A DNA stretch of 64,000 bases. Origin: Oncomelania hupensis. Lineage: Eukaryota; Mollusca; Gastropoda; Littorinimorpha; Pomatiopsidae. Made by a program: the position numbers and the translations under genes. This document shows, piece by piece, positions 1 to 11,323 of this stretch. How positions within the stretch are numbered: the stretch's first letter is position 1; each line of letters opens with the position of its first letter. The notes below the pieces were generated by a model that saw nothing but the letters and a program-made list of their open reading frames with translations, ran no database searches and was not told where the DNA came from. Location: positions 12,202,824-12,266,823 of the forward strand of contig CM072514.1 of assembly GCA_036898135.1 (NCBI GenBank), written 5' to 3'.

Positions 1-990
1 GAGCAAGGAAAGTCTGTCCGCAATAAAACCAACATTTGATTTTAAGTATTAACAGGTCCTTGTGGTTTTTTCAACTCCATTAACGAATGATTCGTATTTC
101 TGATTTGCAGCAGGTCTAAGACATATTTCGGTGATTGTTTTTTACATGATTATTAAAATTCTAATTCAAAAAAGAAAGAATTGTTTTGTAAGTTCTCAAC
201 TATTACAGACTCTCTTTCTCCCTCTCTATCAAACACACACACACAGATACACACCCCACAGAGATACACACACAAACACAACCAAAACAAAACAACTGTT
301 TAAATATTAAAACAGATTTATTTGATTGTATATTTTGACCATACTACACATAATATTCCACAATGACCAATACAATTTAAAGATAGAAAATTAGATATTC
401 CAAAGATGAATATTTCTCGCAACGTAGGACAAATATTTCATATTGTATAAACTGTCATTGTCCCCAAGATGTTGAAACCTCAGGTTCATCAAGTGAATAA
501 ATACTATGGCTGTAGAAGTTTATTTATTTATTTGTGTCATTCACTGGAAGATTCACTACACATTAGGCTGTGAGTATTGAAGACTTGGCAACAATGTCAA
601 CTCTGAACAATTGAACATTGAAGTTTAACATCTACAGCCACCATTGGAGATATGACAGACAGGAATAACCATCCTAAGGATTAGGGGTAAGGACCTAAAT
701 CAACGCTGACCCACCAGAGCAATCATGCTGCTACCATCAACAGTTAAAAATGGCCTTTTTTCATCTTGCTCAGAATGGGATTGAAACCCTGGTCATCTGT
801 GTGCCAGGCGAATGCTAATACTGCTGAGCTACGACGATGGGCCATAAGCTGTGTATGGATTTCCCAGGGAAGGTCAAGTGTTTGTGACCTATAAGAAATG
901 GCACAATGATAGGTAAGTGTTGGCTTCAGCAGGCCATCAATTAATGCCATCGTGATTATAAACATTTATGTAATGTAATGTAATGATTAT
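1..990. other. Non-coding, AT-rich
   Basis: No supported gene. A short CA-rich tract lies at 231-280 and a small ATGTA-type repeat at 966-983, next to the retroposon copy that follows. Confidence 0.5.
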
Positions 991-999
991 AAACATTAA

Positions 1000-1618
1000 A
1001 TTAGTTAGTTATTCACTGCTTAAAGGGGCCAGCGAATTGCAAAGAGCCGAATCAGGACCACAAAATCAGGACCACAGCTTGGTTGAAAGAGGACTCACTC
1101 CTGATCCATATAAAAGATCTGCTGAAACAACCCTAATGGTAACACTGAAGGCACTCCACCAGGGTAACACTGAAGGCACTCCACCAGCCGGTCACTTTAC
1201 AATAAAGGCATCCCCACGCAGGGGATGCTGAGGCTATACTATTTATCGAACCCCCGTTTACAAAAACAAAAATAAAATATAAACATCATTTATAAAATAT
1301 GAACAAAATACATACATATAAAATGCCTACATTGCTAAATAATATCATAGGAAGCCCCAGTGACCATTGGCCGGAAAACGCCCAAATTTCCCAAGCTGAC
1401 CCAACAGTACTATACACAGATGAGGAGTTTTGGAAGAGTTTTCAAGGGGAAAGGTAAGTGACTGGTCTAACGAAGAAGATAGTATAGTAGATTGATAGAA
1501 CAGAATAGGGAAGAAAAAAAACAAAGGAGAAAGATAGCGACAGTGGGAATTCAAATCACTAAATTTTCAAAAAGTGGGGATACTATTTATACAGAAACCC
1601 CCGGCACCCCCATGGGGA
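1000..1618 (-). mobile_element. Retroposon family R, copy 1
   Basis: Same body as the copies at 3951, 23358, 25950, 43956 and 58087. The 3' side is at the left (TTAGTTAGTTATTCA), the 5' side at the right (after CCCGGCACCCCC). It carries a local 24-bp duplication near 1140-1185. No clear target-site duplication, so its ends are approximate. It has no coding capacity. Confidence 0.75.
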
Positions 1619-2770
1619 GATTTAAAAAAGTACAACATAAAAGCACCTGAACCTTACAAATCAGCAGCATATTGATCATAATATTAATTACAAATCAACA
1701 GCATATTGATCATAATATTACAAATCAACACCATAGCAACCAATTGGAGTAAAAATATGTAAATTCATGAACGTCAAAGCAACAAATGTGTTCTTAAAAG
1801 TGAAGGACAATTTTATGGAAAAAATTGCAGGAGTGATGGAGACGGTAAGAGTGTAAATGCTTTTAATTATCAGTCTTTAATATTTAAAGTTCTAAAACGA
1901 CAGTCACATTCTGTACCCAAAATTACTATTCCTTATTTTTAATCAGTCTTTAAAATTCAAAGTTATACAACAACAGTCACATTCTGTTATCAGAAAATTA
2001 TCATTACAAAATGTGCACCATTTCGATGTACGTTTTTATAAATAATAAATAATTTTATTTGAATATATAAAACCTCAGTCGAGCTGTGTACAATGTGAAT
2101 AAACTACACTTCACATCAATATATAAAATAGGTTACTTTACAAATACTTGTTTAAAGTTGTTTTACACATTGTCAGAACATGTTTTAATAATTTTAAAAT
2201 AAATATTTTTTGTGCAAGAAATGCTAGGCTAAAACGAACAAAAAATTCGTAAGTATACAGTGTACAGCATTTGGACCAAGCATGAAAACAAGAAAAATAG
2301 ACAAAACCGACTCCAACAAATAAAGAAGGAAATTGTAAACCAACTTCTAATACAGCTTCAAAAATCAGAATTAGCAACAACCAATACTTTTAATAACGAT
2401 TAATCGAAGACACTTAACACCCCCAAAATAATGTTCTAAAGAAACAAGAACAATACATACTGTAATGGAATGAGCGTTATGAAGTGAGCAAAACACTTGC
2501 TTAGCAACAATGGCTCACAAAAGATATAAATAATGTCCTCGCAAGAACCACCACAACAACAATAAAATAAAATATATGATGACGTGATCTCAAAAACTAA
2601 ACTGGTGAATGCTTTACTTGCTTTTCCACAATACATCAACAAAACTTTAAATTAACAAACTCAACAGCAACATTTGATGCTCTGAAGAAGCAAAAAAAAC
2701 ATTCTTCAAAATAAAAAATCTGAAAGATAACAACTAATAAATACATTCAAACTATAAACAGATGTGCTTC
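1619..2770. other. Non-coding, AT-rich with short tandem duplication
   Basis: About 2.5 copies of a roughly 30-bp unit (AAATCAACAGCATATTGATC) lie at 1656-1735. Nothing else recognisable; ORFs here are short and show no family features. Confidence 0.45.
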
Positions 2771-3336
2771 AAAGGCTGCTGTGCCATAGAAATGCACGTT
2801 ACAGGCTACGCGCTACATGCGTGAAGAGAAAGATGAACAGACATGGCCTTTCATGGCCTGGGCCATACAACATCACACACGCTACACGCTACTTGGTATA
2901 TTGGTACATGCGTGTAAGGAAAAGTGAGCATGCTCACTTTTTTAGATGCGTGTACTTCACGTTCTAGGTTACCAAAGTGGTCAGTAGACCATTTTTACTA
3001 GTACAGTTCACCTTGGTATGCCAGAAAGTATATCAAACTGTAAAATGGATGACTACAGAGTAAACTTAATCGAGTTGGTCCGGGCAAGGCCCCTTCCCTG
3101 GGATCTACGTGTGTCTGATTGACGAATTGAAAAAGCTTTTGAATACACCCAAAGGTAACTTTTATACGATTTATTTATTTATTTACTGTAATTTATAGTA
3201 CCGTCAACACAAAACTGACGCATGAAGCATGAGTGGAGAGGTGTGTAGCGTGAAGTTCTATGGCCCAGAGCATGAAATGTGTAGGGTGTAGCGTGTAGCG
3301 TATAGTGTGAAGTTCCATGACCCAGCAGCCAAAAGG
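2771..3336. mobile_element. MITE-like element with long degenerate inverted ends
   Basis: The left arm begins GGCTGCTGTGCCATAGAA and the reverse complement of the right arm begins GGCTGCTGGGTCATGGAA. Both arms carry sub-repeats of the type CACGCTACACGCTAC. No coding region and no clear target-site duplication, so the superfamily is unassigned. Confidence 0.55.
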
Positions 3337-3657
3337 ACAATCTCAATCTCAATAGTTCGTCAAAGAAACCAGTACTATATATACCATAAAGCTGAAACTG
3401 GACCTAAAAGTGCTTCCCAATAAATATAAAGGAGTGCGTTTCAATGGAAAACCAGGTTTAGCCTTCTATTTCATGAGCGCTAAGGATGAATTGAACTGCC
3501 ACAGCTGCTTTGGCCAGCAGTCATGCTTCAAGGCAGGAGTTAAGTACAACTAATGGGCAGCAGCAAATAAGCCTTTTACACACGGCAAAGACAATGTGAA
3601 CAATATTAATAGCATACTGATGAAAAGCATGGTGAAAAAATGTACCCTTTTATCATT

Positions 3658-3882
3658 CAGTAGTAGTAGCAATAGTAGCAACAGTATTAGTAGCAGCAGT
3701 AGTGTTAGTAGCAGCAGCAGTAGTAGTAATAGTAGTATCAGTAGTAGTAGTAGCAGTAGTAGCAGCAGTAGTAGTAGTAGTAGCAGTAGTAGTAGCAGTA
3801 GTAATAGTAGAAGCAGTAGTAGTAGCAGTAGTAATAGTAGCAGCAGTAGTAGTAGTAGCAGTAGTAGTAGTAGTAACTATTA
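3658..3882 (+). repeat. AGT/AGC trinucleotide microsatellite
   Basis: About 225 bp of AGT with AGC and AAT interruptions. The poly-Ser reading through it is a repeat artefact. Confidence 0.9.
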
Positions 3883-3950
3883 ACTGTCATAAATTGATTA
3901 TGAACGAATGAATGAATGATTGAAAACTTGTATGCTGGCCATAACAATTG

Positions 3951-4649
3951 ATTGATTGATTTATTGTTGCTTTAGGTCCAGCGGACTCTTCCGAGCCAAA
4001 TCAGGACCGGGCAACCCCCGATCCGCATAAAAGATCTGCTGAAACAACCCTAGTGGGAAAATTGAATGCCCTCCACCGGCCAGTCACTTTACAATAAAGA
4101 CATCCCACGCGGGGGACGGCTGAGGGTTTACCTCAACTACGCGAACCCCCGTTTACAAAAACAAAATAGAATACAAACATCATTATAAATTATCAACAAA
4201 ACACATACATATAAAATGCCTATAGTGCTAAATACTAACATCATAGGAAGCCCTAGTGACCACCCAGCAGAAAGCGTCCAACACTCCCAAGCTGATCCAA
4301 CAGACCTCATACACAAACAATGAGTCTTGTCCAGGAAGAGTTTTCAAGAAAAAAGGTAGGTCATTGATCTAGCAAAGAAGAAGATAGTATAGCAGAGTGA
4401 TAGGACAGATCAGGAATGGGAAAGAGCAAATGAGGAAGACAGCGACAGTGGGAATTTAAAGCACTAAATTTCCAGAAAGTGGGGATACTATTTATACTGA
4501 AACCCCCGGCACTCCAACGGGGGTACTGTTGCCACAGTGAATCAGTCATGCCTACAAAGGCAAGACAGGTTTTCAACTGGGGCTTTCACTTTTCCCTTTA
4601 TAGGTTAGAACAATCTACAGTGGCAAGATTGCTCATGACCCCAAGGGGT
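3951..4649 (-). mobile_element. Retroposon family R, copy 2 (long, 699 bp)
   Basis: Bounded by a 13-bp target-site duplication GCCATAACAATTG at 3938-3950 and 4650-4662. The left end is a TGAT-type simple tail, so the element reads on the minus strand with its 3' tail at the left. It shares its whole length, including about 120 bp at the 5' end, with the copy at 43956-44651. No long ORF. Confidence 0.85.
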
Positions 4650-4834
4650 GCCATAACAATTGCCCATACCAGGGAAGCATGCGTAAATAGACATAAACCT
4701 ATGAAATGGTGTATTTACAGTATAATCCAGGGCATGTTTTACTTTCAAGCATACTCTAAACATGGTGATTTGAATAGATCGCAATTACAGAAAGCCAAAG
4801 ATAATTTGGGGGGAGGGAGGGGGGGGGGGGGGGT

Positions 4835-5035
4835 GTTGAAAATTTGAGCGACTCCATGACTGCATCTAATATCATTATTGAAGGAGGAAAGAAAAACAGA
4901 CTAACCGTATAAAACTTTGGGCGACATGAAACGTCTGGTACCTAAGTCATGTAAGTCCGTCCCTTGCTTGGGTTGGAAGCCACAACCTTCAGTGAAGAGA
5001 ACCAGAGCCCTGTGAGCTTTGCTACCATGTCGCCA
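4835..5035 (-). mobile_element. Decayed SINE-1 fragment
   Basis: Matches the head and central part of the SINE at 12593: the stretch ATCATTATTGAAGG, CACAACCTTCAGTG (B-box region) and CTACCATGTCGCCAC (A-box region) appear in reverse orientation. Much diverged. Confidence 0.5.
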
Positions 5036-6080
5036 CAAGTCATTATCATAAATTAATTATACATTAATAAATGATTTCGTGATAGAATGAATTAACCAAT
5101 GAAAATTTGTATGGTGCATCCCCACCAGAGGTGCATGCTGACATGCAAAATATATATAGAGAGATTTGTACAGAATATATTTTAATTTGAAGAGGATAAA
5201 ATATGTATAGCCTTTGTCAGTTTGGGTACAATGACTATCACATACCCAAAGTTCAACTCCAACAATTCATTTACTTTAACTGTCATGTCCATGAAAAATA
5301 AAGTGTTCGTAATAAAATATACATCACCAATGTTATCGTAATTAAATAAAACATGATACACAAATAACATCAGGCATAGATTGTTTTAATTACTTCCCGA
5401 CATCAACACTTACAAGCATTTTAAATTTGTTGCATCAAGTTTTATTCATCAGATTAACATTAGTTGTACTGATAAATATTTTAAATGACATAAAGAAAGA
5501 AAAAAAGCATTTTAAATTATGTAAAATCCTTGACACTTAGGGTTCATTTATTCATTCCCAATGGGGATTTGTGAAACTTTTAACTAGGCCTATTTTGGTG
5601 TAAAATGCACCATAAATAACAAAGAGTTTATATAATTACATAAATCAAGGAATAGGGTCGGATTGAAAACAAATTAATTTGAGTTGACTAGTAAGTGCTG
5701 ATGAAGGGTGTTAGCAAACTACATGTACAGAGAATCTTTTAATCTGCTGTGTAATCTTATAACCTTCAACACTTCTGACTGGCCTTCAAGAATACACATT
5801 AAAAAGTTAACACACACAAATATTTAAATCTTCCCATGCCATTTAACTCGGACACAAACTCATAAGTTGTTATTTGCATACATTCTTCATTATCACTAAC
5901 TCGATTGTATTCCAATTTATTAAATACTATTCACACTTTTCTGCTATCCTATGCACCAACGGGAATCCCCTCTATGAAAAATACTTCTGGTTTTTTTCTC
6001 CGCGTGTTTTAGTGAGTTATTTCCAAATATTCAAGAATAATAACATGTGTCACTGGCCGCCTGTATCGTACCCTCACATA
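5036..6080. other. Non-coding, AT-rich
   Basis: No supported gene. A block near 5432-5480 (CATCAGATTAACATTAGTTG) recurs near 25030, so part of it is an uncharacterised dispersed repeat. Confidence 0.4.
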
Positions 6081-6084
6081 TTTT

Positions 6085-6303
6085 TATTTTTTTTTGCTGC
6101 AGTTTATTATCCCTTTCTATCGCCAGTGGCGCGCCTAAACCCTACCTACCTAACATTATTTGTGCATTTTTGAAAAATATTCGGAAAAACATAACGCCCA
6201 GATGCTGGCTCGAACCCACACCTGTCAGGCGCCATTGGTTTCTGGCTTGTGGACAAGGCAAGTTAGTCCCGCCTTAGCCCACTTGGCCACACCGCTAGCC
6301 TAA
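6085..6303 (-). mobile_element. SINE-2 (tRNA-headed), near complete
   Basis: On the minus strand the head reads GTGTGGCCAAGTGGGCTAAG (A box) and GTGTGGGTTCGAGCC (B box), followed by a body that recurs at 36764-37115. The 3' part has GGGTTTAGGCGCGCCA, close to GGGTTTGGGCGCGCCA at 37023. The 3' tail is A-rich. Confidence 0.65.
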
Positions 6304-6639
6304 CATAGTCAGTTACTTCGTGTTTTTAGAAGGTTGCGACGGCGAAGCTATGGAAAACTACAAGAGTTTTCAGGTCCTGTTTCACTTTCTGTCGATGATC
6401 GACGCACCTCCGAAGTCGCCACAAATACAGATCTACGATTGTTTTTTGCATTCTTTCACTGAGCATGTACTTCCTCCACCGTTTTTATACTTATCCCACT
6501 CGTTTTCTGGCTCTAACAATCGTCATTTTCGGCAATTTGCCATATTTAAAAGTCACGCATCAAGCTTTGATAAAAGCAAAACAAGCCAAACCGGAACTTG
6601 GTTTCATATAACCTCGTTTTAATTTATAAGGCGATACCC

Positions 6640-7461
6640 ACGAGTTTTTATGAGAGGTGCCGGAAAGTTGTGAATACACTTTGACCACATTCCCTATCCA
6701 GCAAGTACTCAAAACTCAACAATACAACTCAACATTCAAAATGCTGTTTACATCAGAACTCAATTGTACAACTATTTCTAACATGGTGTGCTCTTTGTTT
6801 TGTCTTTCTGTGGACCAAGCTGCCCTATAACTGGATTAAGAAGCCATGTGATCAGGCCATATCATATCCATAACCAAGAAAGTCAGCTCAGGCCATCTGG
6901 GCTAGCCTGGTTCTTCACTGGATCAGTGACCCATTCTACTTGATAATCTACCCACTCACTTATTATTGACTTTTATGTACCCGCAGTCTGATTGTGATGT
7001 GTTATATGGTACAGACATCCAAGATGATGAATGCCACATGATGTAATTCACAACTTATTTCACTCGAATTTCACCATTATCACAACCCAAATGTACTTAG
7101 ATTTTGTTTAGAAATTGTTATACTCAACATAATTCACACCTGCATCTGAAATCAAAAACTCAACACAACTCACATTTGCACCGAGTTCAAAGCTCAATAA
7201 ACTGTACCTGAACTCAAATTTCACCATTATCACAACCCAGATATACTTAAGATTTTGCTTAGAAACTGTACTAAGACTCAACACGACTCACATAGGCATC
7301 TGACATTTAAAAAAACCAAACAAACTCAACATAAATCACACCTGCATCCGATATCAAAAACTCAACACAATTCACATCTGCATTTCAAAACTCAATAAAC
7401 TGGTATCAGTACCTGAACTCAAAATCCAACACACTCACCACTGACACATAACTGACAACAC
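6640..7461 (-). other. Region just past the pseudokinase stop, probable 3' UTR with direct repeats
   Basis: No reading frame. It holds two imperfect direct copies (about 7061-7214 and 7215-7430) of a block rich in ACTCAACACAA-type words. I see no unambiguous minus-strand AATAAA, so the poly(A) site is not fixed. Confidence 0.4.
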
Positions 7462-7753
7462 TCAGACCTTAGGGGCACTTCTGTCATTAGTAATGGCCTT
7501 TTTCAACTTAGCACCTTTGTGAATACTGCTCAGCAGGGCTCCCCTATCGCTACCTCCAGACGGTCGACCCACTCCCACACCTGAAGGTCCGGGAGTTGGA
7601 GGTGGAGGAGGAGGAGCCATCAATGGGGGTGGGGGCGGAGGAGGGGCCAATGGAGGTGGGGGCGGGGCTCCAGTAGCTGTCGGAGAAGTAGGCATCGCTG
7701 GTACTGAATTGACAGGCGTTTCACCTTGAGACGGTGTCTTGATTTTCTTCCGC
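7462..7753 (-). CDS. Pseudokinase last exon (polyproline plus WH2)
   Basis: Acceptor ATTTTCAG, stop TGA at 7462-7464. It encodes RRKKIKTPSQGE, a run of PPPPP blocks, then RGALLSSIHKGAKLKKA and TNDRSAPKV. The WH2 core (LLxxI..G..LKK) and the RSAPK end match the C-termini of PXK and WIP-type actin-binding proteins. Confidence 0.9.
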
Positions 7754-10658
7754 CTGAAAATAGCGAGAACTAAAATACCACACCGTCAAACTTCTAATAG
7801 GACAGAACTTCAATTTTACTGGAAACTTTACTAGCTTTGCATTTTAAAAAAAAAATCAATTATTGCCTTTAAAAAATCTATCATCACAAAAAAAGTAATC
7901 AATGTATTTAAAAACCAATCGTCTTAAAATTCAATCATAAAATCTGTGATGCATGAGAAGATGACCACTGCCTTATAATGTAGAGAAACCTTCATAGCAA
8001 TGTGTAACTTTACTATCCTATCCTATCCTGTCCCGTAACTCGGAGGTCGTAGGGGCACCACAAATGATCGTTTAACCAGCATACTCCATCTTTCTCTGTC
8101 CTCAGCAGCCCTGATGGCTTCGCTCAGTGTCAAACCAGTCCATTCTCGAATGTTGTCCTCCCACCTCTTTTTCGGTCTCCCTCTTCTTCTACCTCCTTGC
8201 ACTGTGCCTTGCAGAATGGTCTTTGCAAGGCCTGATGATTTGGTGACGTGGCCATACCATCGGAGTTTCTGTTTCTTCACCACTGTGAGCAGGTCATCGT
8301 GTTGTCCAATGGCTTGTGTGATGGTCTGTCGGACTTCATCGTTGGTGATGTGTTGGGTCTAGGAAATGCCCAGAAGTCTTCTGTAGCACCTCATCTCCAT
8401 GCTTTGTATTCTTCGTTGGAGATCTGCTGTGAGGGTCCATGCTTCGCAAGCATATCGAAAGATGGAGATGACAAGGGAGCGCAGCAGTCTTACTTTGGAA
8501 TGTAGACAAATGGTCCTGTCTTTCCAAATGGGCTTCAACCTTGTCAGGGCAGCAGTTGTTTGTGCGATCCTGGAGAGGACTTCTTGTCGGGACCCATTGT
8601 CTGATACAATGGCTCTCAAATATTTGAAGCTATGCACTGTGTTGAGGGATTGGTTTTGGACTTTGATGTCCGTGTTGATGCCATTGGTAACTTTACTACC
8701 ATGGATTAAACACAAATTTTAGATTATATTTCCAACCTGCAAAACGTCACCGTTTGAAAGTGGAATGGGAATTTTAAAAAATAATAATAATACTGGATGC
8801 TATATACACGCCTTTCCCCCAATCAATCAGGCTCAATGTGCGGCAACCTGTACCAACATACACGCTCACCTGTCTCATCCACCCTCACACACACACACAA
8901 CAAATACACATCCGTCACTCAAACAGGTGGTGTAAAGGCATGGAGATCACTATTGGAAGATGGAAAGAAAATCAAAATCCAGCACATTTATATTTAATCA
9001 CTTTTTATATAGCGCTTTACCAACTCAAGAGCTGCTCAAAGCGCTGGCCGATACAGGAGTTAACTCTAGCCGCCCGAGACGCCCACCCGCAGCCTTTGGG
9101 CGCATGGTCTGACGCCCGTACAACTGAGCACAAACCTGGGCAGCCAGGGATGGGGGAGAAGGACCTAGGTGCATGCTGGGTGTGTTCTTGTCACCAGCAC
9201 TCACCCGTCTAGGACATGAGCGTCAGGATCTTTAAAGTCCATTATGATGGAATGTATGCGACACAGACTAGACCTCAGTTTATACTCTCATCCGAAGGAG
9301 TAGGAAACAGGAGTAAAGTGTCTTTCCCATGGACACAACACAATGCCCTGGCCTGGTACCTTCAGATCCGCAAGCCAAAGCTCTACCATCACGCCACCGT
9401 GCCTGCCTGTTCAGTAATTCAGTAACAACTAACATCCAATATATCAATTAATTCATTAATTTAATTGAATAAATAAATGTATGACCAAATGTATTAAATA
9501 AATGAATGAAATATATAAAATAAAATTTAAAAACTTTTAGGTACAAACCAATAATTATCATTTTATGTATAAAACAAACAGAAATCTACTCACCTTACAG
9601 GCTTTCCCTTCTTGACAGTTTTGAGAAGACTTTTCATGGGCTGGCTGAGACTGATCTGTACATTGACAAAAAAGCATCGTCCATTTATTGAACAGGGAAA
9701 TGTTTTCTTCCGTTAAAAAAAGCGTTTGTTTTTTTTTCTTACCCGCCAACACTACCTTCTTTGAAGAAAAAAAATTAATAAATAATTCATAAATAATCAA
9801 ATAATTTCAGTTTAATAATAAATCAAATAATTTGAGTTTAATATTTTTTAAAATATTTTTAAAAATACCCTGCACATCTACCTCGGTCCGTCCGTCACAG
9901 TCCTTCACTAGCGTCTTTTAAAACGAACTTGAAGACGCATCTTTTTAGAGAGGCCTTTTCTTAGGCGCCATGAGTGAGTGTTGTTAGTTATTTTTGGTGT
10001 TGAGATGTATATGTGGTTGCGTGTTATTGACCAATGTACGCATGTTGTGTTTACATTTGTTTGTGTAAAGCGCTTTGTGATTTTGGAAAGCGCTGTATAA
10101 ATTGCCTGTTATTATTATTATTATTATCTATTCAATGTTTTTGATGAATAGGATGGAGGCGATTGAAGATGGAGATGAATATTAGATGAAAGCAAAAGAC
10201 GACAAGCATGGCTGAATGGAACAACAGAAAATAGAATGAACATAAAACTTTTTTTCTCTTCTTTTTCAAATCTTTACTTGCATGACAACGTTCATGCAAA
10301 TATGTACAATTTTGTTACTGAAAGGGAGACTTGAATGGTTAATCATGTTTCTCTTAATAACGTTTCAACTTCGGATGCATCAGTCTGTTACATGGTCAAT
10401 TCAAGTCTAACTTCACTCCTAACCCTGATAACTGTAGCTCAAACTACTTAGCTCAGAGTTCCAGGATTCTCTTCATTGTTTCTCACCCATTTATGTATAA
10501 AATGAGATATGAAATGCTGACTGGAAATTAGCAAGAGCTTTTTGGCTTGCAAACAAAATCCTATGTAAACCAGCCAAAGAGAGATTAAGAACTGTGTTTT
10601 GAACTTATTTATAGTTAGGAACAAGTGCTATAGAAATACACTTATAAAAACAAAAAAT

Positions 10659-10710
<52 letters not shown>

Positions 10711-11249
10711 TCTATCCTATCCTATCCCGTAACTTGGAGGTCGTAGGGGCACCACAAATGATCGTTTAATCAACGTACTCCATCTTTCTCTGTCCTCATC
10801 AACCCTGATGGTTTCTCTCAGTGTCAAACATTCTCGAATGTTGTCCTCCCACCTCTTTTTCGGTCTTCTTCTTCTTCTACCTCCTTGCACTGTGCCTTGC
10901 AGGATGGTCTTTGCAACACCTGATGATCTGGTGACGTGGCCATGCCATCGGAGTTTCCGTTTTTTCACCACTGTGAGCAGGTCCAATGGCTTGTGCGATG
11001 GTCTGTCGGACTTCGTCACTGGTGATGTGCTGGGTATAGAAAATGCCCAGAAGTCTTCTGTAGCACCTCATTTCAATGCTTTGTAATCTTCGTTGTAGAT
11101 CTGCTGTGAGGGTCCATGTTTCGCAAGCGTATAGGAAGATGGAGATGACAAGGGAGCATCCACCCAATAATAATAATTAATATTTAATAATAATAGCAAT
11201 AAATATTATCATCATCATTCTTTATTTCTTTCTTATTTCTTTCTTAATT

Positions 11250-11323
<74 letters not shown>

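Noticed and set aside
3596..3883. A Ser-rich protein
   Set aside because: Direct translation of an AGT/AGC microsatellite.
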